Shown here: in pieces, positions 1 to 9,689 of the stretch
Layout: the number at the start of each line of letters is the position of its first letter
How positions within the stretch are numbered: the first letter of the stretch is position 1
Assembly (NCBI RefSeq): GCF_001482385.1
Contig: NZ_CP013611.1
Coordinates: 1,612,001-1,676,000, forward strand
Reading direction: 5' to 3'
Length of the DNA stretch: 64,000 nucleotides
From: Pseudoalteromonas rubra
Lineage (GTDB): Bacteria; Pseudomonadota; Gammaproteobacteria; Enterobacterales; Alteromonadaceae
Translations under genes and position numbers: made by a program
The notes under the pieces: model-generated
Told to the model about the DNA's origin: nothing
The model's input: only the letters and a program-made list of their open reading frames with translations
Database searches by the model: none

Positions 1-1008
1 TTCTTCTAACAAACCATCGAGATCATCCGGTTCTTCTGCCAGTAGTTCATCTTCCAGCGCTGCGTCAGGCCCTTCTTCTAACAAACCATCCAGGTCATCC
101 GGTTCTTCTGCCGGAAGCTCGTCTTCCGCCGCTGCGTCGACCCCCTCTTCTAACAAACCATCGAGGTCACCCGGTTCTTCAACCAAAAGCTCGTCTTCCG
201 CCGCTGCGTCAGGCCCTTCTTCTAACAAACCATCGAGGTCACCCGATTCTTCTGCCAGTAGTTCGTCTTCTGGGGCTGTGTCAGGCCCCTCTTCTAACAA
301 ACCATCGAGGTCATCCGGTTCTTCTGCCAGTAGTTCGTCTTCTGGGGCTGTGTCAGGCTCTTCCTCTAACAAACCATCGAGGTCACCCGGTTCTTCAGCC
401 AGTAGTTCGTCTTCTGGGGCTGCGTCAGGCCCTTCTTCTAACAAACCATCGAGATCATCGGGCTCTTCAGCCAGTAGTTCATCTTCCAGCGCTACATTAG
501 GCTCTTCTTCTAACAAACCGTCCAGATCATCCGGTTCTTCTGCCAGTAGTTCGTCTTCCGCCGCTGCGTCAGGCTCTTCTTCTAACAAACCATCGAGATC
601 ATCCGGCTCTTCAGCCAGTAGTTCACCTTCCAGCGCTGCGTCAGGCCCCTCTTCTAACAAACCATCGAGATCATCCGGCTCTTCAGCCAGTAGTTCACCT
701 TCCAGCGCTGCGTCAGGCCCCTCTTCTAACAAACTATCGAGGTCACCCGGTTCTTCAACCAAAAGCTCGTCTTCTGGGGCTGTGTCAGGCTCTTCTTCTA
801 ACAAACCATCGAGATCATCTGGTTCTTCAACCAGAAGCTCGTCTTCCGCCGCTGCGTCAGGCTCTTCTTCTAACAAACCATCGAGGTCATCCGGTTCTTC
901 AACCAGAAGCTCGTCTTCTGGGGCTGTGTCAGGCTCCTCTTCTAACAAACCATCGAGAGCATCCGGTTCTTCTGCCAGTAGTTCGTCTTCCAAAGCTACC
1001 TCAGGCTC
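1..1008 (-). repeat. 14 tandem 72-bp in-frame repeats inside fimV
   Basis: Units begin at 1, 73, 145, 217 and so on up to 937, exactly 72 bp apart; the unit at 1009 is shortened and the periodicity then loosens. Each unit encodes 24 acidic residues. Copies differ by a few substitutions that fall into shared variants (for example GPDAALE, EPDTAPE, EPDAAAE), as expected for unequal exchange between copies. The array extends beyond the left edge, so the full copy number is unknown. Confidence 0.95.
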
Positions 1009-3054
1009 TTCTTCTAACAACCCGTCGAGATCATCCGGATCTTCAGCCAGAAGTTCATCTTCCAGCAAACTATCCAGGTCATCCGGTTCTACTGTCAGTA
1101 GATCGTCTTCCGGCGCTGCTTCAGGCTCTTCTAATAAGCTATCAATATCATCTAGCTCTTCAGTCAACGCATCGTCTTCGACGGCTGTATCCGCGGCTTC
1201 TTCTAATAAGCTGTCGATGTCATCCGGTTCTTGGACCAACACATCGTCTTCGACAACCGAATCTTCGGCTTCTTCAAGCAAGCTGTCAATGTCATCCGGT
1301 TCTTGAGCCAGTAACTCATCTCCAACGGCTGTGTCAGTGGTTTCATCTAACAAACTGTCGATATCATCCGGTTCTAGGGCCTGCAAGTCGTCTTCTGTAG
1401 CTGTATCAGCGGCTTCGTCTATTAGACTATCTATGTCATCAACATCGAAGTCGTCTTCGGCAATATCCGGTTCATCATCCAGCGCACCATCGAGCAAGTC
1501 ATCGATATCGTCGGCGCTCAGAATGCCGTCGTCTGTTGCTGCTCCCTCAGCCGCTGGGGACTTTGGGGGCGACTCCCCGACTTCGTCGATCAAACTGTCA
1601 ATGTCATCAAGATCAAAGTCTTCGTCAGCTGCTGTATCCGAACTATCACCTTCTTCAAGGCTTTCTTCGGCTAACTCCTCACTCAATGCTGCAAGGGCAT
1701 CATCGCTGACATCCAGCGTATCATCATCGGCTTCATCCCCGACTTCATTGAACAGATCGTCAATATCATCAGCACTGAGTATATCGTTGTCATCCTGCGT
1801 AGCTTCTGCGTCAACATCCAGTGTAATTTCATCACCCAGGCTGTCATCAGCTTCATCGAAATTCTGTTGCAGGAAATCATCGAGGTCATCAGCACCGGCT
1901 TCTTCATTATTAACATCCGACTCATCGTCAAACACAATGTCGTCATTGAGTAAACTATCCAGCTCATCCTGTTCGAGCGTGTCATTGCCCTCTTCAAACG
2001 CATCATCTTCGAGGCTGTCAAAAACAATTTCGTCATCAGGCAGAATATCGTCATCCAGCTGCACACCTTCGTTTAACGCAACTTCGGCACTGTCTTGCGG
2101 CATATCCAAATCGAGCGGGTCAACCGCTGCTGTTGCTGCGGCGGCAGCTGCAGCCGGTGCAGGTGATTGAGGTAAGAACTCGTCGTCTTCCTCCACCTGC
2201 TTAGCCTTGCCGTTGCGCAAGCGCATGATAACCGCGCCAATGATCAGTAAAGCAGGAATGGTCGCGAGTAAAGCAACCACCAGCGGATTGGCGAATAACT
2301 TAGCAATGCTGAATTCAGCTTCTGCCTGTGCCTGCATTTGCTGCTGGGCAATTATCTCATTCTGCATGTCAATCACAGCTTTCAGCTGCTGTTGAATTTC
2401 GCTGTCTCTGCCGAGCTGATCCTGTACATTTTTGAGCTCTTCAGAAATATTATTCAGCTTTTTCTCAAGCTCGTTATTTTCTTCAAGAATTTCCTCAACA
2501 CTACGTACAGAGGTTTTAAACTGGGTTTGCAGTTCATGGAGCCGAGAATCTTGCTCCATCTTGAGCGATTTAAGCTCGTTGGTTAGCGCCTCACGCGCTT
2601 CTTCTACATCAACCTTACGTGCCTGCGTAACACGTTTGTCGGCAGCATCTATGGTGGCTTGGTCAAGCTTACCGCTTTTTTTCAGCTCCCATAGTTCATC
2701 ATCTTGATCTGACTTTTGTCTTGCCAATTGCGGATTAACACGGCGGATCTCGGCCAGTGTGGGAATTTTAAGGTAAGCGCCGTCGCGCATATGATTAAGG
2801 TTGTTGTCGAGAAAAGCCTGGGGGTTTTTCTCATACAAAGCTTGCATGACCTGGTAGATTGAAACCGAATCGCTCGGGCGGATTTTATGCGCGATACGCC
2901 ACAAGGTATCTGTTGACTTGATTGGGCCAACCGATCGGCCCTGAAGACCAAGATCCACTCCTTTTGGACCTTTAAGAACGGTCCCATCCTGAGTGTGAAC
3001 GGGCGCTGCAATAAGGGCCATTGCTAAGATACAAATAAAGGCTAAACCGCGCAT
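1..3054 (-). CDS. fimV: FimV-like polar hub / pilus assembly protein (3' part outside window)
   Basis: The reading frame is open from an ATG at 3052-3054 to the left window edge, giving 1018 codons without a stop; the gene continues outside. In order it shows a signal peptide (MRGLAFICILAMALIAAPVH), a FimV-type LysM region (about residues 40-110, with TDTLWRIAHKIRP), a long coiled coil (about 130-250), one membrane segment (about 255-276) and then a very acidic cytoplasmic part. From nt 1 to 1008 that part is 14 uninterrupted 72-bp (24-residue) tandem units rich in Glu, Asp and Leu (core EEPDDLDGLLEEGPDAA); more divergent units run to about 1900. FimV proteins organise the cell pole and type IV pili or flagella through peptidoglycan binding and an acidic tail. 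No C-terminal FimV domain is visible because the gene is cut. The long plus-strand Ser-rich frames here are shadows of the repeats. Confidence 0.88.
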   Translation of the reverse strand, partial: MRGLAFICILAMALIAAPVHTQDGTVLKGPKGVDLGLQGRSVGPIKSTDTLWRIAHKIRPSDSVSIYQVMQALYEKNPQAFLDNNLNHMRDGAYLKIPTLAEIRRVNPQLARQKSDQDDELWELKKSGKLDQATIDAADKRVTQARKVDVEEAREALTNELKSLKMEQDSRLHELQTQFKTSVRSVEEILEENNELEKKLNNISEELKNVQDQLGRDSEIQQQLKAVIDMQNEIIAQQQMQAQAEAEFSIAKLFANPLVVALLATIPALLIIGAVIMRLRNGKAKQVEEDDEFLPQSPAPAAAAAAATAAVDPLDLDMPQDSAEVALNEGVQLDDDILPDDEIVFDSLEDDAFEEGNDTLEQDELDSLLNDDIVFDDESDVNNEEAGADDLDDFLQQNFDEADDSLGDEITLDVDAEATQDDNDILSADDIDDLFNEVGDEADDDTLDVSDDALAALSEELAEESLEEGDSSDTAADEDFDLDDIDSLIDEVGESPPKSPAAEGAATDDGILSADDIDDLLDGALDDEPDIAEDDFDVDDIDSLIDEAADTATEDDLQALEPDDIDSLLDETTDTAVGDELLAQEPDDIDSLLEEAEDSVVEDDVLVQEPDDIDSLLEEAADTAVEDDALTEELDDIDSLLEEPEAAPEDDLLTVEPDDLDSLLEDELLAEDPDDLDGLLEEEPEVALEDELLAEEPDALDGLLEEEPDTAPEDELLVEEPDDLDGLLEEEPDAAAEDELLVEEPDDLDGLLEEEPDTAPEDELLVEEPGDLDSLLEEGPDAALEGELLAEEPDDLDGLLEEGPDAALEGELLAEEPDDLDGLLEEEPDAAAEDELLAEEPDDLDGLLEEEPNVALEDELLAEEPDDLDGLLEEGPDAAPEDELLAEEPGDLDGLLEEEPDTAPEDELLAEEPDDLDGLLEEGPDTAPEDELLAEESGDLDGLLEEGPDAAAEDELLVEEPGDLDGLLEEGVDAAAEDELPAEEPDDLDGLLEEGPDAALEDELLAEEPDDLDGLLEE

Positions 3055-3379
3055 GCTGTTCCTTTGTATACTCTTCTTGCGTTGCCCTGACGGCAACGCG
3101 ACTACTGAATTGTGCTTAATAGGGCTTGTGCAAGCTCTGTTCCAGTTGCCAACTATAAACCAGATAACAGCGAATATCCATCGCCAAAGTATTGAAAATT
3201 AACATTCTTATCATGCTTTTTGGTGAGTTAGCTATGCATTGTTTAAGCCCCTGAATACCCTCAAGGATAGTCGAAATACATCAACATGGCGGGACAGAAA
3301 TCAAAAGAGGCAAATTGCTGCCGTTCAGGGACAACCGGGGAGAAATGGGTCTGCCAGAATAAACAGACCCAAACAAAGA
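3055..3379. other. Gene-free spacer between fimV and asd
   Basis: These 325 bp hold the upstream region of fimV and the downstream region of asd, both on the minus strand. An inverted repeat near 3347-3370 (GGGTCTG...CAGACCC) could end asd transcription, but it lacks a clear T-run. No convincing gene is seen; the 88-residue plus frame here runs into asd in the wrong orientation and has no recognisable content. Confidence 0.6.
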
Positions 3380-4396
3380 TTATAAGTAATGCGCAATTAA
3401 CTCTTCAGCAATTTGTACGCTGTTCGTTGCGGCACCCTTGCGCGTATTATCAGATACAACCCATAGGTTTAAACCATGCGGGTGAGAAATATCCGCTCTC
3501 AGACGGCCCACATAGACAGTGTCATTGCCGCTGGCGTCACCGACCGGCGTAGGGTAATCCTGTTCGTCCTCAATCAGTTCAATACCCGGGGCATCGTTTA
3601 ACAGTTGCTTAATGTGCTCCAGGTCATAAGGCATACGAGTTTCCAGGTGAATGGCTTCGGCATGACCATAAAAAACGGGCACACGAACGGCCGTAGGGTT
3701 AACCATGACGCTGCTATCACCCAAGATTTTTTGGGTTTCCCACACCATTTTCATTTCTTCTTTGGTGTAGCCATTATCCTGAAACGCATCAATTTGCGGG
3801 ATCACATTAAACGCGATTTGCTTAGTAAACACCTCGTTTTCAACTGGTCTGGCGTTCATCAGGTTAGCCGTTTGCTTTGCCAGCTCTTCAACCGCTTCTT
3901 TGCCTGCACCCGATACGGCCTGATAAGTAGAAACATTGATACGGTCTATACCATAAGCATCGTAAATCGGTTTTAATGCCACCATCATTTGAATCGTCGA
4001 GCAGTTTGGGTTGGCGATGATGTTACGATTGCGAAAATCTGCCAGACTGGCGCTATTTACTTCAGGCACCACCAGCGGCACGTCATAGTCGTATCTAAAA
4101 TGTGAGGTGTTATCGATCACAACACAGCCCGCTTCCGCTGCTATCGGTGCATACTGCTCAGACACGCTGCCACCGGCAGAAAACAAACCAATATGGGCCT
4201 GGCTAAAATCAAACTCAGCCACATCCAGCACTGTCAGTGTTTCGCCGTTAAACTCTATTTCTTCACCCGCACTGCGGCTGCTCGCCAAAGGATACAGGTT
4301 ACCGACCGGAAACTTTCGCTCTGCCAGTGTTTCAATAATTTGCTTACCGACCAGCCCGGTTGCCCCGAGCACCGCCACATCGTATTTCTGCGACAT
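3380..4396 (-). CDS. asd: Aspartate-semialdehyde dehydrogenase
   Basis: The 338-residue enzyme reduces aspartyl phosphate to aspartate semialdehyde, the branch point to lysine/diaminopimelate, threonine and methionine. Visible are the N-terminal NADP-binding loop (AVLGATGLVGKQI), the catalytic Cys in NPNCSTIQMM, a substrate-binding region around ISTYQAVSGAGKEA-like sequence and a catalytic His in FYGHAEAIHLE. Of two close in-frame ATGs I take the second (MSQKYDVAV), because the Shine-Dalgarno GAGGAA overlaps the first. That start lies 1 nt past the pdxB stop, so the two genes form a tight operon. It provides homoserine precursors for the thr operon further along in the window. Confidence 0.96.
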   Translation of the reverse strand: MSQKYDVAVLGATGLVGKQIIETLAERKFPVGNLYPLASSRSAGEEIEFNGETLTVLDVAEFDFSQAHIGLFSAGGSVSEQYAPIAAEAGCVVIDNTSHFRYDYDVPLVVPEVNSASLADFRNRNIIANPNCSTIQMMVALKPIYDAYGIDRINVSTYQAVSGAGKEAVEELAKQTANLMNARPVENEVFTKQIAFNVIPQIDAFQDNGYTKEEMKMVWETQKILGDSSVMVNPTAVRVPVFYGHAEAIHLETRMPYDLEHIKQLLNDAPGIELIEDEQDYPTPVGDASGNDTVYVGRLRADISHPHGLNLWVVSDNTRKGAATNSVQIAEELIAHYL

Positions 4397-4397
4397 A

Positions 4398-5531
4398 TTA
4401 TTCCTCATTCAAATTAACTACTTTAAAACCAAGCTGCTGTAACTGCTGCCCACATTGGGGTGCATTTTGTACCGTAAGGGTATTGAACTCGCGGCGGGGT
4501 GGATAGTTTTTGCGTAACATATCAAACCCCTGACTGGCGATATTACTGCGCATCAGGCCATCGTCTCGACGAATATCATAGACCAGATGCACCAGTCTGC
4601 CGAGCTCCTGCTCACTCAGCGTATGCTCTGCATAGCAAGAAGTCAGTGCCGGAATAGGTAAAAACGACTCAAGTGATTTACTCGCCTCTACTCCTAACTG
4701 ATTACACAGCGCCTGGTATAACATTTGTGTACCGCGTGCCTTGCCTTCTAAGGTATGACCCGCAATATGGACTGAGGCAAACAAAGTATGTTCTAACAGC
4801 GGCATCAGAATGTCTGGCTCGTTTTCCCAGACATCCAAAACGAGAGCAATTGCCTGCCCCGCTTCAAGCGCATTTAACAACGCCTGATTATCAATCACAT
4901 CGCCACGACTTGCATTGATGACTAACATGCCGGGTTTCAGGGCTGCAATACGCTGCGCATTGAGCAAATGACGAGTCTGATGCCCACCGGTTTTAACCAA
5001 AGGCACGTGGAAAGTAACGATGTCTGCCTGCGCCAACAAGTCATCAAGTGGCATATGCAGGTCTAAGCTACCGGCCTCATGACGAAGCGGATCACACAGC
5101 AACAACTCAATGCCACTGGCAGCCAGCTTTTCACGTAAGCATTGACCTATATTGCCCACCCCAACAATACCCAACTTTTTGCCTTGCAGATTAATCGCTT
5201 TGTGTTGTGCATAGGCATACAATGCACTGATCACATACTCGGCAACGGCAACCGCATTGCAGCCAGGGGCACTGGCGAAACCAATATCACGCTCCGCCAA
5301 CAATGGCCTGTCGATATGATCAACACCGATAGTCGCAGTGCCAACAAACTTGAGTTGTGTAGCCTCTGCCAGCAGTGTGCTGTTAACCTGAGTCACGGAG
5401 CGTGTCAGCAGCACATCAGCATCAACTAGCTGATGTGGAGTCAGACTGCGGCCATCAAAGCGTTTTACGACCCCAAGATCAGAGAAAAACTCTTCAACCA
5501 AGGGCATATTCTGATCTGCAAGGATCTTCAT
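4398..5531 (-). CDS. pdxB: Erythronate-4-phosphate dehydrogenase
   Basis: The 377-residue protein, close to the 378 of E. coli PdxB, is a D-2-hydroxyacid dehydrogenase that acts in the DXP-dependent pyridoxal phosphate pathway, oxidising 4-phosphoerythronate. It shows the glycine-rich NAD loop (GIVGVGNIGQCL), the catalytic Arg region (INASRGDVIDNQAL), an acid in DVWENEPD and the His in HIAGHTLEGKARG. A C-terminal extension of about 90 residues fits the PdxB dimerisation domain. It lies directly upstream of asd. PLP made by this pathway is the cofactor of GlyA and ThrC, both encoded in this window. Confidence 0.95.
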   Translation of the reverse strand: MKILADQNMPLVEEFFSDLGVVKRFDGRSLTPHQLVDADVLLTRSVTQVNSTLLAEATQLKFVGTATIGVDHIDRPLLAERDIGFASAPGCNAVAVAEYVISALYAYAQHKAINLQGKKLGIVGVGNIGQCLREKLAASGIELLLCDPLRHEAGSLDLHMPLDDLLAQADIVTFHVPLVKTGGHQTRHLLNAQRIAALKPGMLVINASRGDVIDNQALLNALEAGQAIALVLDVWENEPDILMPLLEHTLFASVHIAGHTLEGKARGTQMLYQALCNQLGVEASKSLESFLPIPALTSCYAEHTLSEQELGRLVHLVYDIRRDDGLMRSNIASQGFDMLRKNYPPRREFNTLTVQNAPQCGQQLQQLGFKVVNLNEE

Positions 5532-5593
5532 TTATACTTCCCAAACGATACACGGACCCCTTATTGTAACGCAGCCATCGCCCGGACAACAGG

Positions 5594-5884
5594 CTAACGT
5601 TTGCTGACACCAATACTGATAGCCGCAAACATCACGCAAAGTAAAAATATCACCAACACTTTGATACTGGGTTGCTCGGCTAGGTTAATCCATGGGCTAA
5701 CTAAAAATGCCTGTACATTGCACCAGGCTAAAAACATGGCAATGATACTGGCCCCCTGGTAACCATACATGGCGCACAAAACGCAGCTGACAAGATTAAG
5801 AAATACAGCGGGTTGATAAAGATGTGCTGAAAGCAGCATCGAAAAAAAGGTCGCAGACGCGACACACAATGTTCCATATTGCAT
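5594..5884 (-). CDS. Small hydrophobic membrane protein, unknown function
   Basis: A 96-residue frame with three to four predicted membrane helices (for example ASATFFSMLLSAHLY, LVSCVLCAMYGYQGASIIAMFLAWC and IKVLVIFLLCVMFAAISIGV) and a short basic tail (SKR). A strong ribosome site (AGGAGGG) sits about 8 nt before the ATG, which supports translation. It stands alone between pdxB and fadE, divergent from fadE. I do not recognise a family. Confidence 0.6.
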   Translation of the reverse strand: MQYGTLCVASATFFSMLLSAHLYQPAVFLNLVSCVLCAMYGYQGASIIAMFLAWCNVQAFLVSPWINLAEQPSIKVLVIFLLCVMFAAISIGVSKR

Positions 5885-6061
5885 GACTATTCCCTCCTAG
5901 AATCATCTCTTCAACTATAGAAGAAAACCTTAAAATTACAAACTCATTACATAAAAACAACACCAAGGTGGCTAACTCGCATGGCAAATAAATAGCAACT
6001 AAAATAAAGATAAGATGCTATTTAGGCTTGAAATCACTGGTCCAACAAGCTAGCCTAGCCA

Positions 6062-6078
6062 ATGTGGTCAGACCTCTT
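6062..6078 (+). promoter_or_regulatory. FadR-type operator upstream of fadE
   Basis: The site contains the perfect palindrome GGTC-A-GACC in the context TGTGGTCAGACCTCTT, resembling the FadR operator of gammaproteobacteria (core TGGTNNGACCA/T). It ends 16 nt before the chosen fadE ATG, so a bound repressor would block transcription or early elongation. Acyl-CoA would relieve repression. A weaker half-match (ACTGGTCC) lies near 6035-6042. Confidence 0.6.
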
Positions 6079-6093
6079 ACAAGGAATAACAAC

Positions 6094-8544
6094 ATGACAC
6101 TATTATTTACACTCGCTTTAATCGCATTGGTGAGCGCTGCCTGCTACCACCGTGCGAGCTGGAACACCTGTCTGGGTGTTGCTGCGGCGACGTTGCTGAT
6201 CGGCACCTTTGCCGGGGCCTTTGGCGCGTTTGCCTGGTTAATATTCTTAGCCATTGCTGTTCCTCTTTCGATGACCAACGTGCGTCAACAGTATATTGTT
6301 GCGCCTTTGTTCAAGGCGTTCAAAAAAGTGACGCCAAGCATGTCAGAAACAGAAAAATCGGCGATTGATGCTGGTACAACATGGTGGGAAGCGGATCTAT
6401 TCTGTGGTAACCCTAACTGGAATAAGTTGCACCAATATCAGGCTCCACGTCTTACTGCAGAAGAGCAGGCCTTTATGGATGGCCCGGTTGAAGAAGTCTG
6501 TGCGATGCTAAATGACTGGGAAGCAACACACGAGCTAACCGATTTACCGCAAGAAGTATGGCAATATCTTAAAGACAACAAGTTCTTTGCCATGATCATC
6601 AAAAAGCAATACGGTGGTCTGGAGTTTTCAGCGTACGCACAGTCTTGTGTATTGCAAAAACTGACCAGTAAGTCGACTTTGCTGTCTTCTATCGTTGGTG
6701 TACCTAATTCATTAGGTCCGGGCGAATTATTACAACACTATGGTACACAAGAACAGAAAGAACATTACCTGCCTCGTCTGGCAAAAGGTGATGAGATCCC
6801 TTGTTTCGCACTGACCTCTCCAGAAGCGGGCTCAGATGCGTCATCAATTCCGGATTTTGGTATCGTATGTAAAGGCGAATGGGAAGGTAAAGAAACCTTA
6901 GGTATCCGCCTGACCTGGAACAAGCGCTACATCACACTTGCACCAGTGGCTACCGTGCTTGGCCTGGCGTTTAAAATGCGCGACCCGGATGGCTTGCTGG
7001 GTGATAAAAAAGAAATTGGTATTACCTGTGCGTTGATCCCAACTAACACACCCGGTGTTGAAATTGGCCGCCGCCACTTCCCATTGAACGTGCCATTCCA
7101 GAATGGTCCAACACAAGGCGAAGACGTCTTTGTCCCTCTTGACTTCATCATTGGTGGTCCGAAAATGGCCGGCCAGGGCTGGCGTATGCTGGTTGAGTGT
7201 TTGTCAGTGGGTCGTGTGATCACCCTGCCATCTAATTCAACAGGTGGCATTAAGTCTCTGGCGCTGGCCAGTGGTGCGTACAGTCGTATTCGCCGCCAGT
7301 TCAAACTGCCGATTGGTAAAATGGAAGGGGTTGAAGAAGCACTGGCTAAGCTTGGTGGCTATGCCTACAGCAGTGATGCTGCCGTGAGCATGTCAACCGG
7401 CGCAGTCGACTTAGGTGAAAAGCCGTCTGTTATTTCTGCTATCTTGAAATATCACCTGACCGAGCAAATGCGTACCTCGACCATGCATGCAATGGATGTA
7501 CATGGTGGTAAAGGGATCTGCTTGGGTCCAAACAACTACCTGGGCCGTGGTTATCAGGGGGCCCCCATTGCTATCACAGTTGAAGGTGCAAACATTCTGA
7601 CCCGTAATATGATCATTTACGGCCAGGGTGCTATTCGCTGCCATCCTTTTGTTTTGGCAGAGCTTAATGCCTGTACCATCAAAGATAAAACAGAAGCCCT
7701 GAATAGCTTTGATAAAGCCCTGATGGGCCATGTAGGCTTCACCATTTCTAATCTGGTACGCACTAAATGGCTGGCACTGACGGGTGGTCGCTTCAGCAAA
7801 GTACCATTTAACGATGAAACAGCAGACTACTACCGTGCAGCCGCCCGTTTCAGTGCGTCACTGGCACTCATGTCCGACATCTGTATGGCAGTATTTGGTG
7901 GGTCACTGAAACGTAAAGAACGTATTTCTGCACGCCTGGGTGACTTGCTAAGTTACCTATACCTTGTTTCTGCAACGCTGAAACGTTATAACGATGAAGG
8001 CCGTCGCAAAGAAGACTTACCCTATGTTCAGTGGGCCTGTCAGGAGCATTTGTACCTGTGTCAACGTGCACTGGCAGATCTGATCAACAACATGCCGTCA
8101 ATGGCATTGCGTGGTATGCTTAAACTCATCTTATTCCCATTCGGTCGCCCGGTTCGCAAACCAACCGATCAGATGGAACATAAACTGGCGCAGCTACTGC
8201 AAACACCAAGTGCAGCCCGTGACCGTCTTGCCTCGCATATCTATCTTCGTGATGAGCCGCTTAACCTGATTGGTAAACAAGAACAAACACTAAAAGACAT
8301 TCTGGAGGTGGAACCGCTGTTCGACAAAGTATGTCGTGCCAAAGGCGAAAAGCTGCCATTTATGCGCCTGGATAAAGTGGCTGAAATGGGTCGTGAATGT
8401 GGTGCGCTTAACAACGACGAAGCCGATAAACTGGCCGCCGTTGAAGCGAAGCGACTCGCTGTTATTAATGTTGATGACTTTGACCCCGCTGACCTGCTGG
8501 CTGGCAAAGCCAGGGTGGTTGCAAAAGACGCGGACGCCGCATAA
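6094..8544 (+). CDS. fadE: Acyl-CoA dehydrogenase FadE
   Basis: The 816-residue enzyme has the size and layout of the large membrane-linked FadE that starts fatty acid beta-oxidation: two hydrophobic segments in the first 75 residues, then the acyl-CoA dehydrogenase N-terminal, middle ([20 protein letters not shown]) and C-terminal helical domains ([18 protein letters not shown]), followed by the extra C-terminal FadE region. I chose the ATG at 6094 ([13 protein letters not shown]), preceded by AAGGAA, over a longer in-frame start whose extra 22 residues have no family match and would include the operator. It is monocistronic, bounded by a FadR-type site and a terminator. Confidence 0.95.
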   Translation: MTLLFTLALIALVSAACYHRASWNTCLGVAAATLLIGTFAGAFGAFAWLIFLAIAVPLSMTNVRQQYIVAPLFKAFKKVTPSMSETEKSAIDAGTTWWEADLFCGNPNWNKLHQYQAPRLTAEEQAFMDGPVEEVCAMLNDWEATHELTDLPQEVWQYLKDNKFFAMIIKKQYGGLEFSAYAQSCVLQKLTSKSTLLSSIVGVPNSLGPGELLQHYGTQEQKEHYLPRLAKGDEIPCFALTSPEAGSDASSIPDFGIVCKGEWEGKETLGIRLTWNKRYITLAPVATVLGLAFKMRDPDGLLGDKKEIGITCALIPTNTPGVEIGRRHFPLNVPFQNGPTQGEDVFVPLDFIIGGPKMAGQGWRMLVECLSVGRVITLPSNSTGGIKSLALASGAYSRIRRQFKLPIGKMEGVEEALAKLGGYAYSSDAAVSMSTGAVDLGEKPSVISAILKYHLTEQMRTSTMHAMDVHGGKGICLGPNNYLGRGYQGAPIAITVEGANILTRNMIIYGQGAIRCHPFVLAELNACTIKDKTEALNSFDKALMGHVGFTISNLVRTKWLALTGGRFSKVPFNDETADYYRAAARFSASLALMSDICMAVFGGSLKRKERISARLGDLLSYLYLVSATLKRYNDEGRRKEDLPYVQWACQEHLYLCQRALADLINNMPSMALRGMLKLILFPFGRPVRKPTDQMEHKLAQLLQTPSAARDRLASHIYLRDEPLNLIGKQEQTLKDILEVEPLFDKVCRAKGEKLPFMRLDKVAEMGRECGALNNDEADKLAAVEAKRLAVINVDDFDPADLLAGKARVVAKDADAA

Positions 8545-8560
8545 CTTGTCTCTAACCTAA

Positions 8561-8584
8561 AGGCCAGCCATGCTGGCCTTTTTT
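8561..8584 (+). terminator. Bidirectional-looking terminator after fadE
   Basis: AAGGCCAGC-CAT-GCTGGCCTT is a perfect stem followed by a T-run on the plus strand, 17 bp after the fadE stop. It also lies 22 bp downstream of the convergent membrane-protein gene end, so it may serve both. Confidence 0.9.
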
Positions 8585-8605
8585 ATATCAGGTCTTTTAT
8601 CTGCG

Positions 8606-9682
8606 CTAAATAAATAGCACTTTGAGCATCATCAGCGACACACTGATGCAGCCCCACACGACCGCTAATCGCCGAGGATGATAAGTAACGGTCCATACCA
8701 GCAGTGGCGTGCTCACTAACACCGCCAAACAAAACAGCTCACCATTAAGCAATACAGCAACACCGAGCCAGCTTGTAAAGCACAAGCCGTAAATCAATAA
8801 CGACTGACTGCGTAAAAGTTGAGGGTACAGATCAAGGCTACGCCAGAACTGTCTGCGCCCCGTAACGTGTTTATCTGTATCCAGATACAAACTACTCCAC
8901 CACAACTGATTAATCAGCAAGATCACTAACGTATAGTAATGCAGCAAATCGGGGCGCTCTTTGGCCATTATCAACCCTGCCCACAATGTGATCAGTGATG
9001 CACCTGCACGCCACACAATCATCCAGGGAGACTTCTTGATGACGTAATACCAAAAACTAGCAGGGCTCAGCGAGGGCTGTGGCAAAGCAAGCTTTATTTC
9101 AGGTCTGAACCAGTCCAATGCCAGCCACATTGCTATGACAGCCAGATAAATGGGCAAACTTGGCGCCAGCCACACGGCTGTAAAGGCGACCAGCAAGGAA
9201 CTCACTAAAGCCTGAGGGCGGTAAAGCAAAATCAATGCAAAACCCCACTGTAAGAGCATAAATGCAGGCAGCTGTGGTGCCTGCCAGAGCTTGTCAAAGC
9301 CAATACTCACAGCCAGGATCAGCGCAGCAACAAAGAGCACATGACACCCCAACAAGAGTATCCAGTCTGCGGCAACTTGGTGTAACCGGCCGCGCAGCAA
9401 TGTGCTGTGATAAGCGCGATGTGCAGAATCCATGATTGCAGGTTTAAGTGCCTGTAACAGCAAGCTCTGTAGAAGCAAAAAGCCAAATGCCACTTTGATG
9501 GCAAGGTGATGCGAATCAAACGAGACCAGCTTTCCCAAACCATAAAACACCCCAATGATCAGCTGGGGAATAAAAATAAAAAATAAGGTTATCAACATCA
9601 TCGAGAACTGTTGCAGTTGCTTCATCAACACAGCCAGCTGAACACGACATGCCTGATAACGGTACAGATAATAATGTAACAT
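8606..9682 (-). CDS. Polytopic membrane protein, probable permease partner of the adjacent ABC ATPase
   Basis: A 358-residue protein with about eight to ten hydrophobic segments, including MMLITLFFIFIPQLIIGVFYGLG near the N-terminus, and little else. It begins only 7 bp after the ATPase gene ends on the same strand, so the two are almost certainly co-transcribed, and I infer they form an exporter. It resembles family DUF6136 known from Alteromonadales, recalled rather than tested. No substrate can be read from the sequence. Confidence 0.65.
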   Translation of the reverse strand: MLHYYLYRYQACRVQLAVLMKQLQQFSMMLITLFFIFIPQLIIGVFYGLGKLVSFDSHHLAIKVAFGFLLLQSLLLQALKPAIMDSAHRAYHSTLLRGRLHQVAADWILLLGCHVLFVAALILAVSIGFDKLWQAPQLPAFMLLQWGFALILLYRPQALVSSLLVAFTAVWLAPSLPIYLAVIAMWLALDWFRPEIKLALPQPSLSPASFWYYVIKKSPWMIVWRAGASLITLWAGLIMAKERPDLLHYYTLVILLINQLWWSSLYLDTDKHVTGRRQFWRSLDLYPQLLRSQSLLIYGLCFTSWLGVAVLLNGELFCLAVLVSTPLLVWTVTYHPRRLAVVWGCISVSLMMLKVLFI

Positions 9683-9689
9683 TTACACC

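Noticed and set aside
278..2170. Two long plus-strand Ser/Ala-rich open frames (342 and 279 residues)
   Set aside because: They are antisense to the fimV acidic repeats: Glu/Asp/Leu codons read backwards give Ser-rich protein. No ribosome site; the minus frame is the FimV one.
3347..3370. Inverted repeat GGGTCTG...CAGACCC after asd
   Set aside because: No T-run follows on the minus strand; too weak for a terminator call.
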